Notes: generated by a model not told the origin, from the sequence alone. A stretch of DNA of 64,000 nucleotides from Paenibacillus sp. (GCA_023512345.1 JAILZT010000010.1:62001-126000), one strand, 5' to 3'; positions 43,260-52,810 are shown, counted from the stretch's first letter. Translations and numbers: made by a program.

Positions 43260-45563
43260 ATGACGCATAAAGTAAAGGTAAGCAATCTAGGCTATCCGAG
43301 GATTGGGAAGAACCGGGAGTGGAAAAAGACGTTGGAGGCCTTCTGGTCTGGCAGTCTTAATGAAGAAAGTTTTCGGGAGGAAATGGCTTCTATACAGCTT
43401 GGGCATTTGCGGAGCCAGCAGGATGCGGGAATTGAACTTATTCCGGTTAACGACTTCACTTTCTATGACCATATGCTCGATACTGCTGTAATGTTCGGTA
43501 TTATACCAGAACGCTATAACTATACAGGCGGAGCAGTCAACCTTGAGCTATATTTTGCGATGGCTCGTGGAAATGAGCGTACAACAGCCTGTGAAATGAC
43601 AAAGTGGTTCAATACCAACTACCATTACATTGTTCCTGAAATTGGAGAGCAACAGCCGCAATTAACGGAGAATAAACCACTTGCTGCCTACCGTTTCGCT
43701 AAATCACAGGCTGGGATTGAAGGCAAGCCGGTTCTCGTTGGTCTTTTCACCTTCTTGAAGCTATCCAAAGGTTATGCGTCCTCCCAATTAGCGGAAATCG
43801 CCGATCGTTTCCTGCCTGTCTACATTCAGCTCCTGAAAGAACTCGAAGAGGAGGGGGTATCATGGGTACAAATTGATGAGCCCTCGATAGTGACAGGACT
43901 GACTTCAGAGGACCTTAATTTACTGAAAACCCTTTACCAGACTATCGCCACCTCCGTACCAGGTTTGAAGATCATGTTACAGACATATTTCGAAGCTGCC
44001 GAGCCTCTGCAAGAACTGCTGCAACTACCTGTGGCTGGGCTGGGGTTAGACTTTGTGCATGACGGAGGCGCAAATCTAAAGTCCATTGCAAGTCTCGGCT
44101 GGCCTGAGGATAAATGGCTGGGAGCGGGCATTATAGACGGTCGCAACATTTGGCGTTCGGATATAGATGCCAAGCTGAAGCTCATCGAGCAGTTGACAGC
44201 TTTTGTGGGCCTCGACCATATCATTCTACAACCTTCCAGCAGCCTGCTTCATGTGCCTGTTACCGTTCAGGGTGAGGATAAGCTAAAGTCTGTTGTTCGG
44301 AATGCATTAGCCTTTGCTGACGAGAAATTGGCAGAATTAAACCTTATTGGCGTTATACTTGCGGATGATCAGGAGAAATCGGCTGCAGCTTCATTACAGA
44401 CCAGTCGTGAAGCCCTGTCGGCATTTCGGGCACTTCCAGAACGCGGGCGTCAGGATGTAGCCGACCAAGTCAAAGGACTTGCGGACCTTCCGGATAGACG
44501 CAGTCTTCCCTTCAATGAACGAGTGATTATCCAGCAGGATAAATGGCAGTTGCCGCTGCTTCCTACCACGACTATTGGCAGTTTCCCGCAGACACCAGAG
44601 GTAAGACAAGCCCGTCTGAAATGGCGTAAAGGGGTATGGAAACAAGACAGATATGACTTATTTATTCGCGAACAGATCGAAGCTGCCATTACTTTTCAAG
44701 AAAAGTTGGGTCTTGATGTATTGGTTCACGGGGAATTTGAACGGACAGATATGGTGGAGTTTTTCGGAGAAAAGCTCGGCGGATATCTATTCACCCGTAA
44801 TGGCTGGGTTCAATCATACGGCTCCCGTTGTGTGAAGCCCCCAGTGATTTATGCCGATGTTGCCTTTATTGAGCCAATGACTGTAAAGGAAAGCGTATAT
44901 GCTCAATCCCTAACGAAACTGCCTGTAAAAGGGATGCTCACGGGTCCGGTCACCATTCTGAATTGGTCCTTCGTTCGTGATGATCTGAGCCGAGAAGAGG
45001 TAGCAAATCAGATTGCACTGGCACTTCGCCAAGAAGTTCAGGCGCTTGAAAGCTCTGGTATAGAAATGATTCAAGTGGATGAGCCAGCTATCCGAGAAGG
45101 ACTTCCTCTTAAAGCCAGAGATCATGAACACTATTTGAATTGGGCAGTGAAGTCATTCCGAATCGCAACAAATCTTGTCAAAGATACCACACAAATTCAT
45201 ACACATATGTGTTATGCCGAATTTAATGATATGATTGATTCCATTTCAGCGATGGATGCGGATGTAATCTCCATTGAAACATCACGCAGCCACGGTGAAT
45301 TGATCGCAAGTTTTGAAGAACAGGATTATGATAAAGGCATCGGTCTTGGTGTATATGATATCCACAGCCCCCGCATCCCTGCTGTCGAGGAAATGACCGC
45401 TAGTATTGATCGTGCGCTGCAGGCACTGAAGCCTGAGCAGTTCTGGATTAATCCGGATTGCGGACTTAAGACACGCGGCTGGGAGGAGACGGAGGGAGCG
45501 CTTCGTAACATGGTGGAGGCAGCAACTATCGCTAGAGAGAAGACAAAAGCGGTTATTATTTAG
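43260..45563 (+). CDS. metE: Cobalamin-independent methionine synthase
   Basis: A 767-residue enzyme that methylates homocysteine from methyltetrahydrofolate-triglutamate without B12. It has the N-terminal VSNLGYPRIGKNREWKK and the C-terminal catalytic barrel with TTTIGSFPQTPEVRQAR, IHTHMCY (zinc His and Cys), IETSRSHGE and NPDCGLKTRGW (last zinc Cys). AAGGAG precedes the ATG. Length is normal. Control by the upstream cobalamin riboswitch is the classic arrangement. Confidence 0.96.
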   Translation: MTHKVKVSNLGYPRIGKNREWKKTLEAFWSGSLNEESFREEMASIQLGHLRSQQDAGIELIPVNDFTFYDHMLDTAVMFGIIPERYNYTGGAVNLELYFAMARGNERTTACEMTKWFNTNYHYIVPEIGEQQPQLTENKPLAAYRFAKSQAGIEGKPVLVGLFTFLKLSKGYASSQLAEIADRFLPVYIQLLKELEEEGVSWVQIDEPSIVTGLTSEDLNLLKTLYQTIATSVPGLKIMLQTYFEAAEPLQELLQLPVAGLGLDFVHDGGANLKSIASLGWPEDKWLGAGIIDGRNIWRSDIDAKLKLIEQLTAFVGLDHIILQPSSSLLHVPVTVQGEDKLKSVVRNALAFADEKLAELNLIGVILADDQEKSAAASLQTSREALSAFRALPERGRQDVADQVKGLADLPDRRSLPFNERVIIQQDKWQLPLLPTTTIGSFPQTPEVRQARLKWRKGVWKQDRYDLFIREQIEAAITFQEKLGLDVLVHGEFERTDMVEFFGEKLGGYLFTRNGWVQSYGSRCVKPPVIYADVAFIEPMTVKESVYAQSLTKLPVKGMLTGPVTILNWSFVRDDLSREEVANQIALALRQEVQALESSGIEMIQVDEPAIREGLPLKARDHEHYLNWAVKSFRIATNLVKDTTQIHTHMCYAEFNDMIDSISAMDADVISIETSRSHGELIASFEEQDYDKGIGLGVYDIHSPRIPAVEEMTASIDRALQALKPEQFWINPDCGLKTRGWEETEGALRNMVEAATIAREKTKAVII

Positions 45564-45687
45564 CACTTGATAATAGTTCTCACTCTTGATAAGATGGATA
45601 AAGAATACAAGGAATTACTTTCAACTTTGTCTTTTGCCATGAGGGCTCACCTCCCTGCAGTGAATGGACAGCACAAATAAATATCCT

Positions 45688-45752
45688 TTGAACAAGGTGG
45701 AGCTTGTTCAATAGAGAATACCCTCATTCTTTATGAATGGAGGGTATTTTCA
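45688..45752 (+). terminator. Two hairpins after metE, the second a terminator
   Basis: The 339-base gap after metE holds a perfect 9-bp stem TTGAACAAG/CTTGTTCAA (45688-45711) and then AATACCCTCATTC/GAATGGAGGGTATT with TTTTC (45718-45752), a good terminator. I see no gene in the gap. Confidence 0.75.
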
Positions 45753-45902
45753 TTTTTCTAGCGCAACCTTCCAACTACTGGAAACGTCTAAGAATTAAGT
45801 GCCGGTATTATAAATATAAACAAACAGTGATATTCCGGCAGTAAGGATATACAGGATGCGATCTAAACCAAATTTGCAGTTAATCGCTAAGGAGGAAAGG
45901 TA

Positions 45903-46994
45903 ATGAAAAAGTGGGGTCTTCATTTTATTTGGTTCCTGGTTTTAATGATTACATTGACGGGGTGTGGGTCGGGTAATAACAATTCAGCAAAAAGCAGTTT
46001 GAGTAACAATGCTAATTCCGGGGTAGAAATGCCAGCATCCCAAACGGAAGCCGCATTGGAATCAACTGCAGATCAAGCAACTTCATCCGACAAAGCTCTT
46101 AGCAACTCTGCTAATGGGAACAAAGGCGGTGACGGCAGCAAAGACTCAACTATCACTGCAAGTAGTGTTACTGAGGTCAATGATACGAGTGTTGGCTTCA
46201 CTGGAAACGACGTTGTCTCAGGGTTAAATAAAAAACTGATCTACCGCGCAAACCTGACTATGGAAGTCAAAGATTATGCTAAAGCTCAGACAGAAGTACG
46301 GAATCTGATCACTTTGTCGCAAGGGTATATTATTGGCTTCACAGAAAATATGTCCGAGGTTGAGCGGGGAGGGACATTCATTGTAAAGGTTCCGGCTTCA
46401 GGCTTCTCCTCGTTTCTGAACAATCTTGAGAACGTTAAGAATGAATCTGTACAAAAAAGCATTGAAGGTCAGGATGTCTCCGAAGAATATGTTGATTTAG
46501 GATCACGACTAAAAGCCAAACAACTTATGGAGTCCCAATATATAGAATTTATGAAAAAAGCAACGAAATCAAGTGACCTAGTTGCATTTGCCAATGAACT
46601 TGGCGCTATTCAGGAGTCCATAGAAAAGATCAAAGGCAGAATGCGTTACATTGACCAGAATGTATCTTTCTCTACGGTAGAGCTTCGTTTGTATCAGACG
46701 GATGAGACCCTTACGCTGCAGAAAGAAAAAGAGCAAGGACCTTTACTCGACCGGGCCTCTGATGCCCTCAACGGCAGTTTGAATGTTATTTCTACACTAT
46801 TCCAGTGGTTTGTAGTTATCTTGGCAGCAGCCCTGCCAATTATATTGGGCGGAGCGGTAGTTCTGGCAGTAGTCCTATGGTACCGCAAAATCGGCCGTAA
46901 TCGTCAAAGGGATTTGGGAGAGCGTAATCGCAACGTTTTACCTACCCAACGAGATCAGGGAACTAAACAGCCAGAGGTTAAGGACGAAGAGTAA
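45903..46994 (+). CDS. DUF4349 lipoprotein
   Basis: A 363-residue lipoprotein (lipobox TLTGCGS). After a Ser/Asn/Ala-rich spacer (about 25-110) comes a DUF4349 domain (KLIYRANLTMEVKDYAKAQT, VPASGFSSFLNNLENVKN, QDVSEEYVDLGSRLKAKQLM) with a coiled-coil stretch, then one C-terminal membrane helix (about 305-330) and a basic tail. So it is held at the membrane by both ends. Function unknown. AGGAGGAAAGG lies before the ATG. Confidence 0.85.
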   Translation: MKKWGLHFIWFLVLMITLTGCGSGNNNSAKSSLSNNANSGVEMPASQTEAALESTADQATSSDKALSNSANGNKGGDGSKDSTITASSVTEVNDTSVGFTGNDVVSGLNKKLIYRANLTMEVKDYAKAQTEVRNLITLSQGYIIGFTENMSEVERGGTFIVKVPASGFSSFLNNLENVKNESVQKSIEGQDVSEEYVDLGSRLKAKQLMESQYIEFMKKATKSSDLVAFANELGAIQESIEKIKGRMRYIDQNVSFSTVELRLYQTDETLTLQKEKEQGPLLDRASDALNGSLNVISTLFQWFVVILAAALPIILGGAVVLAVVLWYRKIGRNRQRDLGERNRNVLPTQRDQGTKQPEVKDEE

Positions 46995-47000
46995 AATATG

Positions 47001-47045
47001 AAAAACGGCTTCGCCGTCCCGTTGGGGATGGTGAAGCCGTTTCTT
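47001..47045. terminator. Terminator between convergent genes
   Basis: AAACGGCTTCGCC and GGTGAAGCCGTTT arms flanked by A and T runs; serves the DUF4349 gene and possibly msrAB. Confidence 0.85.
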
Positions 47046-47080
47046 GTTAATATAAGCGAATCAACCTGATTGCTAGCTCA

Positions 47081-48067
47081 TTAAGCCTGTTGGAAAAGGA
47101 CGCGATACTCTCCGTACCCTTCTTTCTCCAGATCTTCCTGAGAGACAAACCGAAGTGCTGCGGAGTTAATACAGTACCGAAGGCCGTTCTCGGCCGGACC
47201 ATCGTTGAATACATGTCCAAGATGGGAATCGGCCACTTTGCTGCGGACTTCCGTACGGACCATTAGATGGCTGATATCGCTTTTCTCTTTTACGGAATAA
47301 TCACGGATCGGTCGTGTGAAGCTGGGCCAACCGCATCCTGAATCATATTTATCCAATGAACTGAACAGGGGCTCGCCTGATACGATATCCACATAAATGC
47401 CGTCTCCATGATGATCCCAGAAATCATTCCGGAAAGGGGATTCTGTAGCATTGTTCTGTGTGACTTCATATTGCAGCGGAGTTAAGCGTTCCTTTAAGCT
47501 TTCCTTGTCTTCTTTATGCGACCAGTGGCTCTCGATAAACGCATCCCGACCCGAACCTTTACGGTAACGTTTATAGTGTCCAGGATTCTTGTGATGGTAT
47601 CCCTGGTGGTACTCCTCTGCACGGTAAAATACCTTTGCCGGCAAAATTGGAGTTACGATTGGTTTGGTAAACCGACCGCTGTCCTGCAGCGCAGCTTTTG
47701 AAGCTTCTGCCTGCTGTTGCTGTTCTTCATTATGTGTAAAAATAGCCGTCCCATAAGAGGTTCCACGGTCATAGAACTGGCCCCCTTCATCTGTAGGATC
47801 AATTTGCTGCCAGAAGAGTTCGAGCAGCTTACTGTAGGGGAAAATATCAGGATTGAAGGTGATTTGTACAGCTTCTACATGGCCCGTCGTTTCAGAGCAC
47901 ACTTCTTCATAGGTAGGGTTAATCGTATGACCGCCCGTATAACCCGAGGCAACCTCTATAATTCCAGGCAATTCCTCAAACGGGGATACCATACACCAAA
48001 AACATCCACCCGCGAATGTTGCCTTTTCGGTCCGGATCTCTAGTTTATCCGTATGATTGTCACTCAT
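47081..48067 (-). CDS. msrAB: Bifunctional methionine sulfoxide reductase MsrA/MsrB
   Basis: A 328-residue fusion that reduces both epimers of methionine sulfoxide. The MsrA part has GGCFWCM (catalytic Cys22) near the N-terminus; the MsrB part has [12 protein letters not shown] and [20 protein letters not shown] with its catalytic Cys. The two CxxC zinc pairs of many MsrB proteins are absent (SGEPLF and ADSHLG in their places), so this is the non-zinc type. No signal peptide, hence cytosolic. GGAGGG places the start at 48067; the longer frame to 48094 lacks a site. Confidence 0.93.
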   Translation of the reverse strand: MSDNHTDKLEIRTEKATFAGGCFWCMVSPFEELPGIIEVASGYTGGHTINPTYEEVCSETTGHVEAVQITFNPDIFPYSKLLELFWQQIDPTDEGGQFYDRGTSYGTAIFTHNEEQQQQAEASKAALQDSGRFTKPIVTPILPAKVFYRAEEYHQGYHHKNPGHYKRYRKGSGRDAFIESHWSHKEDKESLKERLTPLQYEVTQNNATESPFRNDFWDHHGDGIYVDIVSGEPLFSSLDKYDSGCGWPSFTRPIRDYSVKEKSDISHLMVRTEVRSKVADSHLGHVFNDGPAENGLRYCINSAALRFVSQEDLEKEGYGEYRVLFQQA

Positions 48068-48121
48068 TGATATCCCTCCAATAACTAAATGCAATTAAAT
48101 AGATCACAATCTAATTATAAT

Positions 48122-48724
48122 TCAAATAAATCCAGTACGCAAAACTAACCATGATAGCCCGAGGACGGATAAATAGATAAGAATAGCTGTGACCGCACTT
48201 AGTGGATGTTGGAAAAGGTTGTCTCCTAGGAAGGAAAATAAAGCGATCCCCGGAATTTTGCCTATGGCTGTAGCAAGAAAAAAGCTCCCAAATGGCAGGC
48301 CGGCTGCACCCGCATAGATATTGACCGCAGCCTGAGGGATAACAGGTACCAGCCGCGCTAATACGACGGAAGCAAAAGGTCGCTTCTCTACAGCTGTCTT
48401 AAACTTATCAAGAGCTGGAGTTGTAGTGAGATATCTTTTTGCGCTTCCTTTGAATAAATATTTAACACTGAAGAACATCAGAGCTGCGGCAAACGTTGTT
48501 GCTCCCCAGCAAAGTGCAGCTCCGCCTACACTGCCGTATACATATCCGAACAAGCTTATGACCACTTTATAAGGAACGACCGGAAACAGCGCCAGTAAAG
48601 TGGCTGCCAAAAAGGTTAGAATCAAGCTATGATCCTGCCTCATCCAGTCGAGTAGATTATTTCTGTAGATAAACGCGGCGACCATACCAGATACATAGAG
48701 GGTCCCCAACAACCATTTTCTCAT
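48122..48724 (-). CDS. TVP38/TMEM64-family membrane protein
   Basis: A 200-residue membrane protein with about five helices. Family signature: YVYGSVGGAALCWGATTFAA and the central RLVPVIPQAAVNIYAGAAGL, related to DedA proteins; some members move lipids. AAAGGGG precedes the ATG. It lies 55 bases upstream of msrAB on the same strand, so co-transcription is possible. Confidence 0.85.
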   Translation of the reverse strand: MRKWLLGTLYVSGMVAAFIYRNNLLDWMRQDHSLILTFLAATLLALFPVVPYKVVISLFGYVYGSVGGAALCWGATTFAAALMFFSVKYLFKGSAKRYLTTTPALDKFKTAVEKRPFASVVLARLVPVIPQAAVNIYAGAAGLPFGSFFLATAIGKIPGIALFSFLGDNLFQHPLSAVTAILIYLSVLGLSWLVLRTGFI

Positions 48725-48879
48725 CTTAATATGCCCCTTTAATGTATTTCACTTCATCATACTGAAAAAAAGCTAATAATAGAAGCAAAGATCATTTCTC
48801 GCCATCACTCTGACAAGGTATAATAGCTAGAAGATAAAAGACGCGACACATACTCCCAGTCTATGAGGTGGTTGTAACA

Positions 48880-49815
48880 ATGAAAGATCAACAACGGACA
48901 AGAGTTGCCTTGGTCGGGCTTGGAGACATCGCGCGCAAAGTTTATCTGCCGCTGCTCTCACGTCATGATCAAGCTGAGGTTGTGGGTGTACTCAGCCATT
49001 CACCGGCAACGGTTCAGGGTACTGTGAATACCTACCGTTTTCCCAAGGGAACAACAAATTTGGACGAGCTGCTGTCCTGGGATTTAGATGCAGTATTTGT
49101 GCACAGCCCAACGCCAACCCATTATGATATTGTATCGAAATGTCTGAACCATGGCGTCGCGGTATATGTAGATAAGCCATTGTCCTATGATCTGGAGGAG
49201 TCCAGACGTTTAGCCAAGCTTGCACAGGACAAAAATCTTCTTCTTGGAGTCGGTTTTAACCGCCGTTATGCTCCAATGTATGCAGCTGCCAAAGCTTGGC
49301 TTGAAAAGGCAGGCGGGATTAGTCAGTGCAGCGCTATTAAGCATCGTACCAAGCTGCAAAAGGGAAGCAGTCTAGAAACAGTGCATGATGACCTGATCCA
49401 TATGCTTGATCTGCTTTTATGGTTGTGTGGCGGGGATTATGAGCTGCTTCGGGGCAATTTGCAGAGCAATGAAGAGGGGCGGTTGATCCAGGCTTCGGGC
49501 ATGCTTCGCTGGAATACGGATGCAATTGGCTTGTATAGTATGATACGTGAGGCTGGTGCGGATCTGGAGAAGCTTGAGCTTCATGGAAACGGCAGATCCG
49601 TCGAAGTTGTTGATATGGAGCGGGCCACCTTATATGAGCAGGGTGCTCTTCCGCGTAACCAGACCTTTGGAAGCTGGGATACCATACTCGAACGAAGAGG
49701 ATTTAGCGGGGTAGTGGACCATTTTCTAAAAAACATCCATACACCGGAGCTATGCGGTATTTCCGCTGCTGCCGTTCTGCCAAGTCATGTACTGGCAGCG
49801 GAGCTTACTAAATGA
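48880..49815 (+). CDS. Gfo/Idh/MocA-family oxidoreductase
   Basis: A 311-residue NAD(P)-dependent dehydrogenase-like protein. Rossmann fold RVALVGLGDIARKVYLPLLS, then AVFVHSPTPTHYDIVSKCLN and AVYVDKPLSYDLEESRRLAK with the EKP-type Lys (here DKP). Closest by eye to the YceM/MviM group, whose substrates are unclear. GAGGTGG at 48864-48870 supports ATG 48880 over GTG 48868. The next gene starts within its end, so they form an operon. Confidence 0.85.
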   Translation: MKDQQRTRVALVGLGDIARKVYLPLLSRHDQAEVVGVLSHSPATVQGTVNTYRFPKGTTNLDELLSWDLDAVFVHSPTPTHYDIVSKCLNHGVAVYVDKPLSYDLEESRRLAKLAQDKNLLLGVGFNRRYAPMYAAAKAWLEKAGGISQCSAIKHRTKLQKGSSLETVHDDLIHMLDLLLWLCGGDYELLRGNLQSNEEGRLIQASGMLRWNTDAIGLYSMIREAGADLEKLELHGNGRSVEVVDMERATLYEQGALPRNQTFGSWDTILERRGFSGVVDHFLKNIHTPELCGISAAAVLPSHVLAAELTK

Positions 49816-49832
49816 TGGAGCGAGGAGTCAAC

Positions 49833-50156
49833 ATGGACGAATACCATAAATCGATGGAAGATCAAATTATTGAAAGCTATAAGCGAGATGAAGAAATGAT
49901 GATTCTTGTGTTTGCGCAGTGGTGCGTAAATAATCATCTTGATCCGGAAGCATTATATTTGCAAGCGTATCCGCAGCAGGCTGGAAATGAGCCTCTCCGC
50001 AAAGCATTGGAGTTAACGGTTTCCGAGGAAGAGGCAGGATATATTTCAGATGATACGGTTCTGGGTGTGCTCTCACTCTATAACAATGATGATTTAGCTT
50101 ATGTAGTTACCGAAGCCATTTCTCAGAGGATTCCGACACAGGAAAAAGGGGATTGA
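49833..50156 (+). CDS. Small acidic hypothetical protein
   Basis: A 107-residue acidic protein, mainly helical by eye (MEDQIIESYKRDEEMMILVF), no motif known to me. AGGAG at 49823-49827 supports ATG 49833. Its ribosome site lies just behind the stop of the oxidoreductase gene, so the two are coupled. Function unknown. Confidence 0.65.
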   Translation: MDEYHKSMEDQIIESYKRDEEMMILVFAQWCVNNHLDPEALYLQAYPQQAGNEPLRKALELTVSEEEAGYISDDTVLGVLSLYNNDDLAYVVTEAISQRIPTQEKGD

Positions 50157-50282
50157 CAGCAAGGATATAATAGATATGGCAGATGAACTTTTTTTGGTAA
50201 ACGATGTTCAATAGGTTTAAAGTGTGTTAAAATTATATATACTAACTAAATGTAAGTTTTCACTCAGTGAGAGGTGAGAAAA

Positions 50283-50603
50283 ATGGAAGAACTTCATGTA
50301 AGTGGGATGTGTCCCCGGTTTGAGAATGCCTTTTCTTTTTTGGGCAAACGATGGAACGGTCTAATTATTCAGACATTGATGAGTGGACCGAAGCGTTTTA
50401 AAGATATATCCGGTCTTATTCCCTCGATGAGCGATAAGATGTTATCCGAGCGGATGAAGGATTTGGAAGGTGAAGGTATTCTAGTTCGTCATGTGTATCC
50501 TGAAACACCGGTACGCATTGAATATGAATTGACAGACAAAGGTCGCGCATTAGAGCCTGTTATGAAGCAAATTCAAACGTGGGCCGAGTCTTGGGTTAAG
50601 TAG
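50283..50603 (+). CDS. HxlR-family winged-helix regulator
   Basis: A 106-residue HxlR/MarR-like regulator: an N-terminal Cys (SGMCPRFENAFSFLGKRWNG), the winged helix GPKRFKDISGLIPSMSDKML and SERMKDLEGEGILVRHVYPE. Single-Cys members sense thiol or aldehyde stress; that is only a possibility here. GAGAGGTG precedes ATG 50283. Targets unknown. The hairpin at 50621 can terminate it. Confidence 0.88.
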   Translation: MEELHVSGMCPRFENAFSFLGKRWNGLIIQTLMSGPKRFKDISGLIPSMSDKMLSERMKDLEGEGILVRHVYPETPVRIEYELTDKGRALEPVMKQIQTWAESWVK

Positions 50604-50620
50604 TATCGGTAGCAAAGCAT

Positions 50621-50662
50621 GAGGATGTCCTTTAAGCCATGAAATGGCTGCTGGGACACCCT
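50621..50662. repeat. Dispersed hairpin repeat, copy 2
   Basis: GAGGATGTCC and GGGACACCCT arms around TTTAAGCCATGAAATGGC. It is the reverse complement of copy 1 at 41778-41826 with few changes, mostly compensating or at the stem ends. TTTGTTTTT follows on the plus strand, so it may terminate the HxlR gene. Confidence 0.7.
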
Positions 50663-50782
50663 TTGTTTTTGGAGGATCAAGTTCGGGAAAACTGAGGGAG
50701 GAAGGTTCCTTAGCCGTGCGCCGAGTTACAGAATCGGAATATGTATTCAAAACTAATGCTTGATGAAATACCCTACTCCTCT

Positions 50783-50966
50783 ATGCGGACTGTATAGCCG
50801 CTATTTTATGCTTAAAGGGTTATAAGAATCCCATGCGGACTGAGGAGACACTATTCAATCCAAATCAGACTCTTTTGGGAAGAAAAGGGCTCAATAGGGT
50901 CCCTGGTGTCCGTATAAATCTCTAAACGACAAATTTTGTTCATATAAGGTCTTCTCAGTCCGTATA
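50783..50966. repeat. 50-bp-phased inverted-repeat cassette
   Basis: Within the 580-base gap between 50603 and 51185, ATGCGGACTG occurs at 50783 and 50833, and the inverted form GTCCGTATA at 50908 and 50958: two direct copies 50 bases apart, then two inverted copies 50 bases apart. The inner left and outer right copies extend to a 16-base match (ATGCGGACTGAGGAGA against TCTTCTCAGTCCGTAT, 14 of 16 complementary). No ORF runs through it. The nature of the element is unknown; the remaining gap sequence shows only a T/A-rich promoter-like stretch near 51090-51110. Confidence 0.6.
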
Positions 50967-51184
50967 CGCACGGGTTCTCTCTTTCAGGTTCGATGAGCCT
51001 CTTTGATCAACCCCTTTTTATCCACTGAGGGGGTTCAAACTGGTTTATCTTGAATTTTATTTTCTAAAAACTTGCACTTCATCGGTCGCTATGTAATATA
51101 ATAGAAAAAACCGTCACTCCGCCCACTATGGAAGCGCTTACTAAATTAGGTTTTGCCAAGCAAAACTTTCAGGAGGCGAGGAAG

Positions 51185-51919
51185 ATGAAGACTACTCTAT
51201 TTTCTCGGGAAATTAGGTATGGAAAAGAAGATGTGCTTGAGTTGGAAATGGCTTCTGTCAAAGTCCAGATCATCTACGACAAAACACTGCATATGCTTCA
51301 TAACCATCTTCCGGATTATTTATGGGATGCCTGGATAGGCGTACCTTACGGGATTATTTCTTCGCTTTACAAGGGAGACAACGACAGCGGGACTGTTTTT
51401 CAGAAATGGATTCAGGGTCCCTCCGGCTGGAAATGTATTGGATGTGAACGCCATTGTTTAGAATCAAATGACCTCTATCAGGATGATGGGAAGCTTAAGC
51501 ATCTCATCAATCAACGGGCTTTCAAATTTCATAATGGTAGAAGACAGAGCATGCTGCTTCAAGCTACTATTTGGTCGCTTTTCGAAAAGACGCTTTTATT
51601 TCATCCCTTCTTAGGTGAAGAAGCATTCTTCGATGGTGAAGAACTGGAGACGATCGCAGACTATTTTGTACCGACTTACATCAGCGATATTCGCTTCAGA
51701 GAACTCTCCAAGCCCTTCAAAGAATTTAATGGCGACAATATTCGTGTGTATCAGGAATGGGTATCCGCTCCGGATCTCGTTCTCCAGTGGGAGGGCGGCT
51801 TGACTGAAGGAAGATGGATGACCGGCGTTTATGTGAACCAAGCCCAGTTTTCCGGTTTGGGTCCTTATTTAAAAGATTCTGAGGGTAAGCGGACATACAT
51901 GGAGGCCTTTGTTCAATAA
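51185..51919 (+). CDS. Hypothetical protein with CxxC motif
   Basis: A 244-residue soluble protein I do not recognise. It has a WKCIGCERHC cluster (three Cys and a His within ten residues, about 97-106) that could bind metal or be redox-active. AGGAGG at 51172-51177 supports ATG 51185; the longer frame from 51128 has no site. It stands alone, just before the anaerobic/NO-response cluster. Confidence 0.7.
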   Translation: MKTTLFSREIRYGKEDVLELEMASVKVQIIYDKTLHMLHNHLPDYLWDAWIGVPYGIISSLYKGDNDSGTVFQKWIQGPSGWKCIGCERHCLESNDLYQDDGKLKHLINQRAFKFHNGRRQSMLLQATIWSLFEKTLLFHPFLGEEAFFDGEELETIADYFVPTYISDIRFRELSKPFKEFNGDNIRVYQEWVSAPDLVLQWEGGLTEGRWMTGVYVNQAQFSGLGPYLKDSEGKRTYMEAFVQ

Positions 51920-51933
51920 AGAGTTTTAAATTC

Positions 51934-51949
51934 AGTGATTATAATCACA
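51934..51949. promoter_or_regulatory. FNR-like box upstream of the scdA-like gene
   Basis: AGTGATTATAATCACA is a TGTGA-N6-TCACA box with one mismatch, 77 bases before the start codon. No clear -10 lies downstream (TAAGGT at 51971 is at a fitting distance but weak). Confidence 0.6.
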
Positions 51950-52025
51950 AGTGGGTATTCCTTTCAGAGGTAAGGTGGAAAGGTAGAAGAACAAACCTGA
52001 TCCAACAACCCAAGGAGGAACCCTA

Positions 52026-52730
52026 ATGGCTACTAAACAACCTTTATTTAATAATGAAGCACTGGTGAGAGATATCGTATTGCAGTTCCCTAAATCCGCT
52101 GATTATTTCAAAGCGAACAAGATTGACTTCTGCTGTGGTGGAGCCAAACCACTAGGCGAAGTAGTTACTGAGCGCGGAATGGATCCGGAAGCTGTAATTG
52201 GCGAGTTGTATAAATTAATGGAAGAATACCCAGTTCTTGAAGAAGATATGGTATGGAACTCTGCACCTTCGGATGAGCTCATTTCTCATATTGTGAACAA
52301 GCATCACCGTTTCCTGCGTGAAGAGCTGCCTTTGATCGGACAAAATGTAACGAAGGTGTTCCGTGTTCATGGTGAGGATTCTCCGCATTTGGCAGAAATG
52401 TACACCCTGTTCAACACATTGAAGGAAGAACTGCTTCAACATACAACAAAAGAAGAAGAAAGTGAATTTCCTAAGATTCTTAACTATATTGCTAACCCTA
52501 GTGAATCAGCTTTGGCAGAGGTTCGCGAAGCTCTTCATAATCTGGAAGATGAGCATGATGCAGCGGGAGATATTTTGAGACAAATTCGTCTAATCACCAA
52601 TGACTTCACTCCACCAGGACATGCCTGCACAACCTATCGTTTGACTTATGCGCGACTGGAAGAGCTTGAAGGTATGACTTTTGAACATGTTCATTTGGAG
52701 AACAATATCCTATTTCCTAGATACCAATAA
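52026..52730 (+). CDS. scdA: Iron-sulfur cluster repair di-iron protein (ScdA/YtfE/RIC)
   Basis: A 234-residue repair protein for iron-sulfur centres damaged by NO or oxidants. The N-terminal DUF542 part has the conserved CC (KANKIDFCCGGAKPLGEVV); the hemerythrin-like part supplies the di-iron ligands in HIVNKHHRFLREELP, LLQHTTKEEESEFP, LEDEHDAAGDILRQIR and MTFEHVHLENNILFPR. AGGAGG precedes the ATG. An FNR-like box lies upstream and the nitrite-reductase cluster follows, which fits nitrosative stress. Confidence 0.92.
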   Translation: MATKQPLFNNEALVRDIVLQFPKSADYFKANKIDFCCGGAKPLGEVVTERGMDPEAVIGELYKLMEEYPVLEEDMVWNSAPSDELISHIVNKHHRFLREELPLIGQNVTKVFRVHGEDSPHLAEMYTLFNTLKEELLQHTTKEEESEFPKILNYIANPSESALAEVREALHNLEDEHDAAGDILRQIRLITNDFTPPGHACTTYRLTYARLEELEGMTFEHVHLENNILFPRYQ

Positions 52731-52810
52731 AGTTTATTTGAGTAGGCAGCTTCGTTGCGTTATCCTAAGAAGAGATAGAATTCTTCAAACAGGATAAGGC
52801 GGTGCCGGAA

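Noticed and set aside
45566..45592. Fur-box-like TGATAATAGTTCTCA after metE
   Set aside because: The right half has too many mismatches to the 7-1-7 consensus and no gene starts near it.
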